This document shows positions 54,247 to 62,915 of a stretch of 64,000 nucleotides of DNA, one piece after another. Position numbers and translations under genes: made by a program. The DNA comes from Lysobacter firmicutimachus. Lineage in GTDB: Bacteria > Pseudomonadota > Gammaproteobacteria > Xanthomonadales > Xanthomonadaceae. A model generated the notes under the pieces. It was not told where the DNA came from, did no database searches, and worked only from the letters and a program-made list of their open reading frames with translations. The DNA is taken from assembly GCF_037027445.1 (NCBI RefSeq), contig NZ_JBANDL010000002.1, positions 4,436,001 to 4,500,000 on the forward strand, given 5' to 3'. Numbering within the stretch: position 1 is the first letter of the stretch; each line of letters begins with the position of its first letter.

Positions 54247-55007
54247 CCCTGCACCAGCCGGCCGCTGTCCAGGCGCAGGCGGCGATGGCAGCGCGCGGCC
54301 AGATGGTCGTCGTGGGTCACCAACACCAGGGTGGTGCCGGCGTCGGCATTGAGTTCGAACAGCAACTCGATGATCGCCTGACCGGTGTGGGTGTCGAGAT
54401 TGCCGGTCGGCTCGTCGGCGAACAACAGCGACGGCCGGGTCACGAACGCGCGCGCCAGGGCGACGCGCTGCTGCTCGCCGCCGGACAACTGGCGCGGGTA
54501 ATGGTCCAGGCGCTGGCCGAGGCCGACCTTGGCCAGGATCGCCTGCGCCGGCACGCGCGCGTCGCGATCGCCGCGCAGCTCCAGCGGCAGCATCACGTTC
54601 TCCAGCGCGGTCAGCGAGGGCAGCAGCTGGAAACTCTGGAACACGAACCCGACCTTCTCGCTGCGCACCCGCGCCCGGCCGTCCTCGTCGAGCGCGGAAA
54701 TCGCCTCGCCGTCAAGCAGCACTCGGCCGCTGCTGGGCGAATCCAGCCCGGCCATCAGCGACAACAAGGTGCTCTTGCCCGAGCCGGACGCGCCGACGAT
54801 CGCCACGCTGTCGCCCTTGGCGATCGAAAAGCCGACCCCGTCCAGGATGGTGAGTTCGCCCGAGGGCAGGACCACCGTCTTGCCGAGCCGCTCGACCTGC
54901 AACGTCGGCGTCGCCGCGCGTACCGCGGCGTGCCCGGATGCGTCCGCATCGACGCCTTTGGCGATGGAATCGGCCATGATCGGATCGGCCAGGTGGGAAG
55001 CTGCCAT
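54243..55007 (-). CDS. ybbA: ABC transporter ATP-binding protein YbbA-like
   Basis: A 254-residue ATPase of the LolD/MacB group. Walker A is GASGSGKST, the Q loop [18 protein letters not shown], signature LSGGEQQR and Walker [13 protein letters not shown], with VTHD at the switch His. It overlaps ybbP by ATGA. The start could be the downstream ATG at 54977 (MADSIAKG); the first about 35 residues are not conserved in style. Confidence 0.93.
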   Translation of the reverse strand: MAASHLADPIMADSIAKGVDADASGHAAVRAATPTLQVERLGKTVVLPSGELTILDGVGFSIAKGDSVAIVGASGSGKSTLLSLMAGLDSPSSGRVLLDGEAISALDEDGRARVRSEKVGFVFQSFQLLPSLTALENVMLPLELRGDRDARVPAQAILAKVGLGQRLDHYPRQLSGGEQQRVALARAFVTRPSLLFADEPTGNLDTHTGQAIIELLFELNADAGTTLVLVTHDDHLAARCHRRLRLDSGRLVQG

Positions 55008-55066
55008 GATCGCCCTTATGTTTGCGCTTATGTTTGCCTCGCCGCATCTTCGGGAGACGTTATTAA

Positions 55067-55816
55067 ATGATTCTTAAGAACCCTGTCGGGTCCACGACAT
55101 CACGGTCCAGGGCACGATATGCGGGATCCGGCCGCCGTGTTCAATGGCCGCGCGCCCTGGCCGCCGCCGCACTGCTGGCCGCCGGCTTGGTCCCGCCGCT
55201 GGCCCTGGCCCAGCCGGCCCAGTCGACATCCGCGCGCGCGCCGGCCGCGGCGCCGGCGGCCAAGGCCGCGCGCAGCGTGCTGGTCATGGGCGATTCGCTG
55301 TCCGCCGGCTACGGCCTGGCGGCCGCGCAGGGCTGGGTCGCCCTGACCGCCGAGCGCGTCGCCCGCAGCCGCCCGGGCTGGCGGGTGGTCAACGCCAGCG
55401 TCAGCGGCGAGACCACCGCCGGCGGCGCCTCGCGCATCGCCGGCGAACTGCAACGCAACCGTCCCTCGGTGGTGGTCATCGAACTGGGCGCCAACGACGG
55501 CTTGCGCGGCCTGCAACTGGCGCAAAGCCGGGCCAACCTGGAACGCATGATCCTCGCCGCCAAGGCCGCCAAGGCGCAGGTGCTGCTGATCGGCATGCGC
55601 ATGCCGCCCAACCTCGGCAAGGAGTACACGGCCGGCTTCGAGCGCAACTACCGCGAACTATCGCGCCAGCACGGCACCGCCCTGCTGCCGTTCCTGCTCG
55701 AACCGATCGCGCTCGACCGCAATGCGTTCCAGGCCGACAACCTGCACCCGATCGCCAGCGCCCAGCCGAAGCTGCGCGATCACGTGTGGAGCGTGCTGGG
55801 GCCGATGCTGAAGTGA
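55067..55816 (+). CDS. tesA: SGNH-family esterase/thioesterase I
   Basis: A 249-residue exported lipolytic enzyme. A signal region (RALAAAALLAAGLVPPLALAQ) precedes the SGNH blocks: GDSLSAGYG (nucleophile Ser), the oxyanion Gly in SGETTAGG, GANDGLRG (Asn) and the Asp-His pair in DNLHP near the C-terminus. TesA cleaves acyl-CoA and lysophospholipid esters and acts in the periplasm. Divergent from ybbA, as in many Proteobacteria. Confidence 0.93.
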   Translation: MILKNPVGSTTSRSRARYAGSGRRVQWPRALAAAALLAAGLVPPLALAQPAQSTSARAPAAAPAAKAARSVLVMGDSLSAGYGLAAAQGWVALTAERVARSRPGWRVVNASVSGETTAGGASRIAGELQRNRPSVVVIELGANDGLRGLQLAQSRANLERMILAAKAAKAQVLLIGMRMPPNLGKEYTAGFERNYRELSRQHGTALLPFLLEPIALDRNAFQADNLHPIASAQPKLRDHVWSVLGPMLK

Positions 55817-55855
55817 ATCGCGCGGAGGCGAAGCGATAGGGGCCGCGACAGCGCC

Positions 55856-56632
55856 TCAAGCGCTGCGCCGGGCCGCCGCCGCGCGCGCGCGCGGCGACGT
55901 CGGGCGCTCGGCCTCGCGGCCGAGGTAGGCCTTGCAGCGGAACTGGTCGATGTCGTTGATGCGCAGGATGTTGCGCTTGCGGCTGACCAGACCGCTGCGG
56001 TGCCAGGTCTGCAATTGCGCGTTCAACTTCGGCCGGCTGGCGTTGACCATCGCCGCCAGGATGCTCTGGGTCGGCGGCAAGGCCACCTCGAAGTCCTCGC
56101 CGCGCGCATGCGGCTGAGTGCGCATCAGCGACAGCAAGTAGCGCGCCAGGCGCGACTCCAGCCGGTGCAGGCACATGGTTTCCAGGCTCTCGACCGCGTG
56201 GCGCAGGCGCAGGCACAGCGAGGCGTGGGCGCGCTCGATCACCGTCGGATCGGCGGTCAGCAGCGGAAAATGCCGGCGCGCCAGCAGCAGCACCTTGGTC
56301 GGGCTGTAGGCCACCGCGGTGAAGGTATGCGGATGGGCGTCGAGCAGCGGCGTCTCGTCGACGGTCTCTCCGCTTTCGATCGTATCGACGATCAGTTCCT
56401 GGCCGTCCGGGCCGTACAGCAACTTGTAGATGCGGCCGTGGACGATGAAGGCGAGGAAATCGCTGGGGTCGTTCTTGAAGAACAGCGCGTCGCCTTCCTC
56501 CAGGTTGACCTCGCTGGCGTGGCGCGCGACCTGGTCGAGCAGCGCCGTCGGCAACCCGCGCAGCAGACCGCAGCGGTCCACCCCCCAGCGCCTGCGCCGG
56601 ACCGCCACGCCGTCGTCGGCGCTCATGCCCAT
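55856..56632 (-). CDS. Crp/Fnr-family transcriptional regulator at the end of the R-body locus
   Basis: A 258-residue regulator. A cyclic-nucleotide-binding-like sensor domain (about 20-135: NLEEGDALFFKNDPSDFLAFIVHGRIYKL) is followed by the dimerisation helix (LRHAVESLETMCLHRLESRLARYLL) and a Crp-type helix-turn-helix (LPPTQSILAAMVNASRPKLNAQLQTWHRSGLV). No Cys cluster for an Fe-S centre is seen. The C-terminal tail is Arg/Ala-rich. It is on the same strand as the reb genes and the last of them, 277 bases after the first RebB gene, so regulation of the R-body genes is likely but unproven. Confidence 0.85.
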   Translation of the reverse strand: MGMSADDGVAVRRRRWGVDRCGLLRGLPTALLDQVARHASEVNLEEGDALFFKNDPSDFLAFIVHGRIYKLLYGPDGQELIVDTIESGETVDETPLLDAHPHTFTAVAYSPTKVLLLARRHFPLLTADPTVIERAHASLCLRLRHAVESLETMCLHRLESRLARYLLSLMRTQPHARGEDFEVALPPTQSILAAMVNASRPKLNAQLQTWHRSGLVSRKRNILRINDIDQFRCKAYLGREAERPTSPRARAAAARRSA

Positions 56633-56909
56633 AGCGGGTACCGCGCGGCCGTGGTTGCGGCCACGAGACGGCCGCGGCAGCGGCCGGTTGCGGATTCCAT
56701 AACGCCCCCCTTGGTGTTTCGTCTGCCTTCGACGCCTGCGACGAGGGCGTCATCCGGCGGCCGGATCTCAGCGATCGAAGCTCGTCGAGCGAAGTTCGAC
56801 GGTCGAAGCCCGGCGATCGGCTTGGGTCCGCCGCGGTGCGCGACGGCGCGCCGGTGCGGGAGCCGGAACGATGCCGGCGCCGAAGCGGACCGGCATCGCT
56901 TGGCGCTGC

Positions 56910-57245
56910 TTACGAGCCGTACGGCGACTTGAACGCCTTCAGCACCGTCATCAGGCTGGTCAGGTTGTCGGCCACGCCGGTCTGGGCGATCTTCTCGGTC
57001 GCGCCCGCGGCGGCGGTGGTGTCGACGGTGTAGATCTGCATCACGCCCTGGTTGGCGGCGGCCTGCGACAGCGAATTCTGCTGCTGCTGCGCCGAAACCG
57101 CGTTCTCGAACAGGATGCCGGTGGAATGCGCGGCGGCCTGGAACATCGAGCCCATGGCGAAGGCCGGCGCCTCGCCGACGACCTTGACGTTGGATTGGGT
57201 GACGGCGTCGGTGATCTGATTGTTGACTGCGGTGGGGTAGGCCAT
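56910..57245 (-). CDS. rebB: RebB-family R-body protein, copy 1
   Basis: A 111-residue protein of the RebB (R-body, killing trait) family. The characteristic ITDAVTQSNVKVVGEAPAFA is followed by MGSMFQAAAHSTG and a Gln-rich helix (VSAQQQQNSLSQ). R-bodies are rolled protein ribbons that unroll explosively, in Caedibacter upon acidification. This copy is about 87% identical over 106 residues to the next gene, by hand alignment. The C-terminus carries an extra SPYGS. Confidence 0.92.
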   Translation of the reverse strand: MAYPTAVNNQITDAVTQSNVKVVGEAPAFAMGSMFQAAAHSTGILFENAVSAQQQQNSLSQAAANQGVMQIYTVDTTAAAGATEKIAQTGVADNLTSLMTVLKAFKSPYGS

Positions 57246-57358
57246 AACAAGGTCCTCGGTTGGCGATTATCGAAAAGCGGATCGGACGCGGACGCCGGCG
57301 GCAGCGGAACTGGCTGACCGGCGCCCCGCGGCCGATCTAAGCGGTCGGACCGTTCGGC

Positions 57359-57679
57359 TTACTTGAACGCGTTGAGCACGGTCAGCAGGCTGGTCAGGTT
57401 GTCGGACACGCCGGTCTGGGCGACCTTCTCGGTGGCGCCGGCGGCGGCGGTCGTGTCGACGGTGTAGATCTGCATCACGCCCTGGTTGGTCGCGGCCTGC
57501 GACAGCGTGTTCTGCTGCTGCTGCGCCGAAACCGCGTTCTCGAACAGGATGCTCGTCGAGTGCGCCATCGACTGGTAGATCGAGCCCATCGCGAAGGCGG
57601 GCGCTTCGCCGATGACCTTGACGTTGGACTGGGTGACGGCATCGGTGATTTGGTCGTTGACGGCGGTCGGGAAAGCCAT
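57359..57679 (-). CDS. rebB: RebB-family R-body protein, copy 2
   Basis: A 106-residue paralogue of copy 1, differing at 14 aligned positions (for example F3, D9, I23 and a changed segment SIYQSMAHSTS). It has AAGGAG before the ATG and is separated from copy 1 by 113 bases. R-bodies of other bacteria need two or more different Reb subunits; these two may form such a pair. Confidence 0.92.
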   Translation of the reverse strand: MAFPTAVNDQITDAVTQSNVKVIGEAPAFAMGSIYQSMAHSTSILFENAVSAQQQQNTLSQAATNQGVMQIYTVDTTAAAGATEKVAQTGVSDNLTSLLTVLNAFK

Positions 57680-57699
57680 GGTGAACTCCTTGAAGTGGT

Positions 57700-57717
57700 G
57701 TACGGCCCATGCCGTAC
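57700..57717 (-). promoter_or_regulatory. Leader hairpin before RebB copy 2
   Basis: GTACGGC-atgg-GCCGTAC (minus strand) has perfect 7-base arms and lies about 13 bases before the ribosome-binding site AAGGAG. It could act on mRNA stability or translation of an abundant structural protein; also an operator candidate. Confidence 0.45.
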
Positions 57718-57757
57718 GTTGGTTAGTAACGAAACGTCTATCGCGTTGTGAAGCCGA

Positions 57758-58480
57758 TCATGGCGCCTTGCCGGCGTTGTTTTGATTGTTGTTCGGATCG
57801 GTTTTCGCGGCGGTTTTCGCGTTGTCGCTGCCGCCCTTGCTCGCCGGCTCGGATCGCGACGGCTCCGAGGGTTCGGTGCCTTGCGGCAGCAGTCCCTTGC
57901 TGCGCGCGGCTTCGATGACGGAATGCAGTTGCTGCGCCAGCGGCGCGAACTGCTGCTGGAAGCAGGCGTCGACTTCGGCGCGGATCAACCGTTGCAGCTG
58001 ATGCGCGAACTGCGCCAGCGGCGGCTGCGCCGATTCGTCGCCGACCCGCGGCTTGGGCAAGCGCAGGTCTTCCAGCGAGGTGGCGCGTTCGACCGCGCCG
58101 AGAATATTGGCTTCGGCCTCGCGTTCGGAGCGGGTCGCGCTGCGCACGGTTTCCTGGGTTCGATTGAGGCCTTGCTCGATCACCTTCTGGATCCGCTCGC
58201 GCCCGGCCTCGACCACGCTGGCGGTCTTGGCCTGGACGATCCGCCCCGGGTCCGGGGCGCGAGGCGGCGGCGCGCTCGAGGCGCTCAGCAGGTTCGCGAC
58301 CTGGCGGCATTTCTCGGCGTCCAGGTCCAAGTCGAACCATTTCTGCGCGAACACGCCGATCTGCCGATCCAGTTCGCTCGGCGGTTCGGCGGCCGGCACG
58401 GACGCGGCGGCGGCCGCGACGGTGGCCGGATGCGGCGCGGCCGCTGCGGCCGGCCGGGCGGTCAGCTCGGTACGCGCCAT
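57758..58480 (-). CDS. Coiled-coil accessory protein of the R-body locus
   Basis: A 240-residue protein, no family recognised. An Ala/Pro-rich N-terminus (about 1-35) is followed by charged helices (CRQVANLLS; VVEAGRERIQKVIEQGLNRTQETVRSATRSE; LAQFAHQLQRLIRAEVDACFQQQFAPLAQQL) and a Ser/Asn/Gln-rich tail. No signal peptide. It starts one base before the stop of the 79-residue gene and is thus co-translated. A packing, assembly or cap protein of the R-body is possible. Confidence 0.78.
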   Translation of the reverse strand: MARTELTARPAAAAAPHPATVAAAAASVPAAEPPSELDRQIGVFAQKWFDLDLDAEKCRQVANLLSASSAPPPRAPDPGRIVQAKTASVVEAGRERIQKVIEQGLNRTQETVRSATRSEREAEANILGAVERATSLEDLRLPKPRVGDESAQPPLAQFAHQLQRLIRAEVDACFQQQFAPLAQQLHSVIEAARSKGLLPQGTEPSEPSRSEPASKGGSDNAKTAAKTDPNNNQNNAGKAP

Positions 58481-58481
58481 G

Positions 58482-58721
58482 TCAGTGCAGCCTCAATTGC
58501 GTGGCCAGCCGCTCCAGCGTCGCGCGCATGTCGGGCTGGCGCAGGCGCGCGAGCACGGCTTCGGCCAGATCCGTATCGGCCAGATCCGTATCTGCCAGAT
58601 CCGCACCGGCCGGCCTCGCGGCAGGCGGCGCCACGCAGGCGGGCGGTGCCGCGGCGTCGCGCAGCGGGTCGAACAGGCCCTCCAGTTCCATGTGCAGCAG
58701 GCAGTGCAGATTCTCGTCCAT
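58482..58721 (-). CDS. Small acidic accessory protein of the R-body locus
   Basis: A 79-residue protein starting MDENLHCLLHMELEGLF, with GGAG six bases before the ATG; a longer frame from 58757 has no better site. The middle holds three near-repeats (ADLADTDLADTDLAEA) coded by a 15-base tandem. It lies between the 732-residue and 240-residue genes without gaps, so it is likely part of one translational unit. Function unknown. Confidence 0.65.
   Translation of the reverse strand: MDENLHCLLHMELEGLFDPLRDAAAPPACVAPPAARPAGADLADTDLADTDLAEAVLARLRQPDMRATLERLATQLRLH
58565..58609 (-). repeat. Three 15-base coding tandem repeats
   Basis: Units of CCAGATCCGTATCGG type are repeated three times with few changes (second ends TCTG, third CACCGG), encoding repeated ADTDL-like five-residue steps. 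Confidence 0.7.
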
Positions 58722-58769
58722 GGCCAACTCCGGTCTTACAAGGGATTCGATACGCAATGCGGTTGCCGA

Positions 58770-60968
58770 TCAGGCCGGCGCGGCGTTGCGCGTGACGGTG
58801 ACGGCCGACGCCGGCGCCTTGTAGCCGGCGATGGCCACGGTGCTCGTGCGCGCGTCGGTATTGGCGGCCAGCGGGCCGACGCTGGTCTGCCAGTAAGCCG
58901 CCGCGACGGCACCGACCAGCTGCTGCAGTTGCGCGCCGACCTGGCTCTGCGCTCCGGCTCCGGCATCGAGCGGCACCAACGCATAGGCCAGCAACAGCAC
59001 CGTGCGCAGGAAGGCGTCCTGTACGTCGGCATGCGTCGCGCCCTGACCGCCGCTGGCGAGCAGGTAGGCGCGCCAGTTGATGAACAGGTTCAAGGCCCGC
59101 GCCAAGGCGTCGAACCACAGACTGCGCAGGGCGCTGTCGCCGACCATCGCCTCGACCAGGGCGGCGAACGCGGCATAGCCCTGATCCGAGCTCAGGGCCG
59201 GGCCGATCGGCGCCAGCGCCGCGGCCAGCATCGGCTGCAGCACGTTCTGGCCCTGGCTCAGCAGGTCGGCGAGCGAATCGGAGCCGCGCACCAAGTCCAT
59301 CAAGGCATCGATCTGGGCCGGTTCCAGCGCCTGCAGACCGGTGAACGCGAGCCGGTCGCCTAGAGCTTGCAGCGCATCGGTATCGACATAGCCGGGCCGG
59401 ACGCTCCCGCTCTGGCCGATGCAGGCCGGCGCGCCTTCGTCCAGGCGGGTATCGAATGCGAGCAAGGGGTACCTGGCCCCGACGTAGCCGCGGTAATGGC
59501 AGGCCTGGCCGAGGCGGAACCCGAACGGGAACTGCGCTGCGGTCAGGGTCGCGTAGGCGCTCTGCGGCGTCGATGCGGGCGGCAGCGAAACCGCAGCGGC
59601 CGGCAAAGGCCGATCCAAGGCCTGGCACAACGCCATCGTGTCGCGCCGGCCGGCTTCGGCGACCAGACCGCGACTGCGTTCGCTGCCGGCTTCGTAGCGG
59701 CGCAGGATCAGACCATCGATGCTCAGCGTGGTGGCGCCGAACAACGTGTCGAACACGCCCAACGGGGCGATGTCGGCGCGCCCCGGGGCCAGCGCGGCCG
59801 ATATGCGATCGGCATAAGCCGCGTAGAAACCGGCGTCGGGCAGACGCGGGGCATAGGCCATGGCATAGCCGATCGCCGAGCGGTTGTCCGCGGCCAGGCC
59901 GGCGCCGTCGGCGCAAGCGATCCTGTTGCACAACTGCAACGCGCGCGCATCCGCGGCGGCGCCGAAGCATTGGGACAGGCTCGTCGACTGCGCAGCGAGG
60001 AAGTCCAGCCAGACGCGATAGTCGCCGACGCCGCAGCCGCGCAGATCGATACCGATCGCCTCGCTCAGGCCGGGGTCCTGGAACACCGGCAGGACGCGTG
60101 CCCGCAACTGCTCGGCCAGCCCGCCCGGCCCGGCGCCCGGCGCGACCCGCACCAGCAACTTGTAAGCGGTCTGGCGGACGCCGTTGTAGGCCGCCACGAC
60201 CGCATTGGCCGCAGCGACCTGATCCGGGTCCACGCCGATCTGGGCATGAGCGATGCCTTGTTGCTCCAGGCTGCGCAGGCTCATCGCGATCCATTGCAGG
60301 TAGCGCGATTCGCCGCCGGGCGCGACGCGCAGGCGCTGCAGCGCGAGCGAGCGCATGCGGCAGGCGTCGTCGAGCGGCGTGTAGACGCCGGCATCGTAGA
60401 TGCGGCCATTGAAGTAGCTCAACGCCGGCGTCAGCGATCGCAATGCGGATGCCGGAGCGTCGTTCCGCGCCATCCGTTGCAGTCGCTCGAGCGCGCGGCG
60501 CACGCTGCGATACAGCACCGGATCGGTCGCCGACGCACCACCGAGCGCGTCCAGCCCCAACGGACCGACCAGGCACTGGCAGGCGATGTACAGGTTCTCC
60601 GCGGCGCACTCGCCGCGCCGATAGCGCCTGCGATCGGCGCTGGCGGCCAGCACGGCCAGGGGATTGCGCCGTTCCATCGATTGCAGCGCCTGGACGAACA
60701 GCGCCAACGTGCCGTGCGCGCGCTGCCGAGCATCGGCGCCGCCGCCGAACAGGCCGAGCAGCGACAGCGGCAATCCCTGCACGACCTCGACCGTGGTCTG
60801 GACCTCGGTCTGGCTGCCGCCGTCCCGGCGGCGATAGCTCACCGGCAAGATCAACGACGCGCTCGCGCTCACGCCCGGCGCATCGACCGGCAAGATGGCG
60901 TCGAGCCGGCTGCCGTAATCGAAGCGGTAGCGCGGCAACTCGATCGCGGGCAAAGCGAAATAGGCCAT
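58770..60968 (-). CDS. Large protein of unknown family in the R-body locus
   Basis: A 732-residue cytosolic-looking protein with no signal peptide or transmembrane helix. The first about 90 residues are beta-rich (LPRYRFDYGSRLDAILPVDAPGVSASASLILPVSYRRRDGGSQTE), and the rest is mostly alpha-helical and Ala/Leu-rich with several Cys. The C-terminus returns to beta (TDARTSTVAIAGYKAPASAVTVTRN). No recognised domain. Tightly packed between the Reb-domain gene (33 bases) and the 79-residue gene. It is a candidate cargo, assembly factor or toxin of the R-body. Confidence 0.78.
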   Translation of the reverse strand: MAYFALPAIELPRYRFDYGSRLDAILPVDAPGVSASASLILPVSYRRRDGGSQTEVQTTVEVVQGLPLSLLGLFGGGADARQRAHGTLALFVQALQSMERRNPLAVLAASADRRRYRRGECAAENLYIACQCLVGPLGLDALGGASATDPVLYRSVRRALERLQRMARNDAPASALRSLTPALSYFNGRIYDAGVYTPLDDACRMRSLALQRLRVAPGGESRYLQWIAMSLRSLEQQGIAHAQIGVDPDQVAAANAVVAAYNGVRQTAYKLLVRVAPGAGPGGLAEQLRARVLPVFQDPGLSEAIGIDLRGCGVGDYRVWLDFLAAQSTSLSQCFGAAADARALQLCNRIACADGAGLAADNRSAIGYAMAYAPRLPDAGFYAAYADRISAALAPGRADIAPLGVFDTLFGATTLSIDGLILRRYEAGSERSRGLVAEAGRRDTMALCQALDRPLPAAAVSLPPASTPQSAYATLTAAQFPFGFRLGQACHYRGYVGARYPLLAFDTRLDEGAPACIGQSGSVRPGYVDTDALQALGDRLAFTGLQALEPAQIDALMDLVRGSDSLADLLSQGQNVLQPMLAAALAPIGPALSSDQGYAAFAALVEAMVGDSALRSLWFDALARALNLFINWRAYLLASGGQGATHADVQDAFLRTVLLLAYALVPLDAGAGAQSQVGAQLQQLVGAVAAAYWQTSVGPLAANTDARTSTVAIAGYKAPASAVTVTRNAAPA

Positions 60969-61001
60969 GGCCGGGTCCTGTCAGAGCGCTGGGCGCGTGG
61001 C

Positions 61002-61889
61002 CTAGGCGCTCTTGCGGTTCTGCAGCAGCGAGGAGTACTTGGAAATGCTCTGGTCGATGCGATCGATGGCGAAGCTGGCCGACTCGGCCTCCATCGCGCC
61101 GGATGCGGCGGCGACCGCGGCGGCCGCGCCCATGAGGATCTCGGTGGCGAGAATGCCAAGCGCGTCTTCGGCGGCTTTTTCCAGTTGCCCCTCGACCAGA
61201 TCCTGGGTCAGCTGCTTCATCAGCATGCCTTGCGCCGCCAGGGTGATCTTGCTGATGCCGTCGAAATAGCCGGCCGCCGACTGCGCGACCAGGCCCGCGG
61301 CCTGGCTGATCATCATGTCCGGCGCCGTGGCGATTTGCGCCGGCGCGTACGAGGCGGTTTCGGCGTTGGTGAACTGCACCGCCTGGACGATCTGCGGGTT
61401 CAAGGAGTCGGTCGCAGGCGGCGTCGCAGCCTCGCTTTGCTCGACGGCGCGATCGCGCGCCATGGTCAGCGGCGACTTGGGCGTCGCACCGCCGGTCGAA
61501 CCGCCACCGGAGCCTGAACCGGCCGCCGAACCGCCGCTGTTGCCGCCGCCGCTGTTGCCGCCGCCGCTGCTGCTCGCGCCACCGCTGCTCGCGCCGCTAC
61601 CGCTCCCGGCGCTGGCCGCCGATCCGCCGTTCGTGCCGGCGGCGGAAGCGGCGCCAGCGGCGCCAGCGGCGGCCGGATTCGCGCCGCTGTCCGTCGTCGC
61701 AGCCGCCGCGGGCGCAGCGGCCGCTCCGGTGGCGGCCGGCGCGGCCGCAGCGGGCGTCGCCGCAACCGCAGGCGCGGAATCGCTCGCCGCCGTCGTGGCC
61801 GCCGCCGGCGATGCCGGTGCGGCGGTCGTCGCGGCGGCCGCGGGCGCAGCGGGCGCCGGCGGCGTCTTCTTCTTGCCGAACCATCTCAT
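61002..61889 (-). CDS. Reb-domain protein with low-complexity N-terminus
   Basis: A 295-residue protein. Residues 1-10 (MRWFGKKKTP) are basic, residues 11-130 are an Ala/Pro- then Gly/Ser-rich low-complexity region, and from about 155 comes a Reb-like domain (PQIVQAVQFTNAETASYAPAQIATAPDMMISQAAG) with long Ala-rich helices (EILMGAAAAVAAASGAMEAE). The QAVQFTNAET and PA-x-A pattern parallels DAVTQSNVKVVGEAPA of RebB. It may be a RebA/RebD-like subunit or a docking subunit that links other proteins to the ribbon. Confidence 0.78.
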   Translation of the reverse strand: MRWFGKKKTPPAPAAPAAAATTAAPASPAAATTAASDSAPAVAATPAAAAPAATGAAAAPAAAATTDSGANPAAAGAAGAASAAGTNGGSAASAGSGSGASSGGASSSGGGNSGGGNSGGSAAGSGSGGGSTGGATPKSPLTMARDRAVEQSEAATPPATDSLNPQIVQAVQFTNAETASYAPAQIATAPDMMISQAAGLVAQSAAGYFDGISKITLAAQGMLMKQLTQDLVEGQLEKAAEDALGILATEILMGAAAAVAAASGAMEAESASFAIDRIDQSISKYSSLLQNRKSA

Positions 61890-61951
61890 CGCTGCTCTCC
61901 CGCGTTATCGGATCGCCACGGCGAATGCGCGCCGGGCCGGCGCTGCGCGCG

Positions 61952-62191
61952 TCACGACTTCTCCCCGATCGACATGATCAGCGCGACCGCCTTGGACACC
62001 ACCGCCGTCGAGATCTGGTTCAAGGCCTGTTGGCTGTACACCGCGTTCTGCAGCGAAAGCCCAGCCGAATGGCTGGATACCTGGTACAGCGAAGCGATCG
62101 CCTGCGCGGGCGCTTCGGCGACGACTTTTACGTTGGTCTGGGTGACTGCATCGGTGATCTGCGAATTGACGGGGGTTTCGGGAGCGGCCAT
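61952..62191 (-). CDS. rebB: Short RebB-family protein, copy 3
   Basis: A 79-residue protein, MAAPETPVNSQITDAVTQTNVKVVAEAPAQA to IMSIGEKS. It has the same ITDAVTQ-x-NVKV-x-EAPA core as copies 1 and 2 but ends after the Gln-rich helix, without the C-terminal 30 residues. First structural Reb gene after the sigma factor gene. Confidence 0.9.
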   Translation of the reverse strand: MAAPETPVNSQITDAVTQTNVKVVAEAPAQAIASLYQVSSHSAGLSLQNAVYSQQALNQISTAVVSKAVALIMSIGEKS

Positions 62192-62360
62192 GAGCCTGTC
62201 CTTGATCGGTCGGTGGAGGAAACGTCTGCAGGACCGACGTCCTGAGCCGCATGACGGTGTCGCGTGGGTCTAACGGGAGGAACGCAATCCCCGGCGGCCT
62301 GTGAAGCCGGGCCCAAGGGATGCGTCCGGAATCGGGGCTCGGGCGCGGATCGGCCTCGCC

Positions 62361-62915
62361 TCAGTCGCCGACCGCGGTCCGCAGCCGGTTGCGCAGCAAC
62401 TCCACGCGCTTGCGCGCCAGCGGTTGGTTGATGTGCAGCCGCGCGGCGATTTCCGGGTAAGGCAGATCGTCGATGAAACGGTAGGCGAACAGCCGGCGCT
62501 GCTCGCGGCTCATCTTCGACACCGCCGCGATCACCCGCTCGAGTTGTTCGTCGAGCTCGAGCTGTTGCAACGCCGATATGCCGTCGTGGGCGAAACCGGC
62601 CGCGTCGTTGTCGATGTCGCGGTTGCGGTCGAACACCTCGCGGTCGCGGTTGCGCTGGCGCACGCTGTCCAGAAAGACATGGCGCATGACCACGAACAGG
62701 ATGCCGCTGGGGTCGGTGATCGTCTGCGGCGAATTGCGCATGAACAGCCACGCCTTCATCGCGGTGTTGCCCAGCAGTTCTTCGGCGCGGTCGCGCTGGC
62801 CCTCGGCGAACCGCCGCGCGCGCGCTTCCAGCTCCGGCAAATTCTCGCGCCAGGCGATGGTGAACATCGCGTCGGCGGCGGCGTAATCGCCGAGTTCTGT
62901 TTCGTTACGTTCCAT
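62361..62915 (-). CDS. ECF-type RNA polymerase sigma factor of the R-body locus
   Basis: A 184-residue sigma-70-family protein. Region 2 (about 45-90: EELLGNTAMKAWLFMRNSPQTITDPSGILFVVMRHVFLDSVRQRNRDRE) and region 4 (about 140-180: MSREQRRLFAYRFIDDLPYPEIAARLHINQPLARKRVELLRNRL) are present. Region 2 is shorter and unlike classic ECFs, so a divergent group is likely. It lies 169 bases before the first reb gene and should direct polymerase to reb promoters. Confidence 0.85.
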   Translation of the reverse strand: MERNETELGDYAAADAMFTIAWRENLPELEARARRFAEGQRDRAEELLGNTAMKAWLFMRNSPQTITDPSGILFVVMRHVFLDSVRQRNRDREVFDRNRDIDNDAAGFAHDGISALQQLELDEQLERVIAAVSKMSREQRRLFAYRFIDDLPYPEIAARLHINQPLARKRVELLRNRLRTAVGD

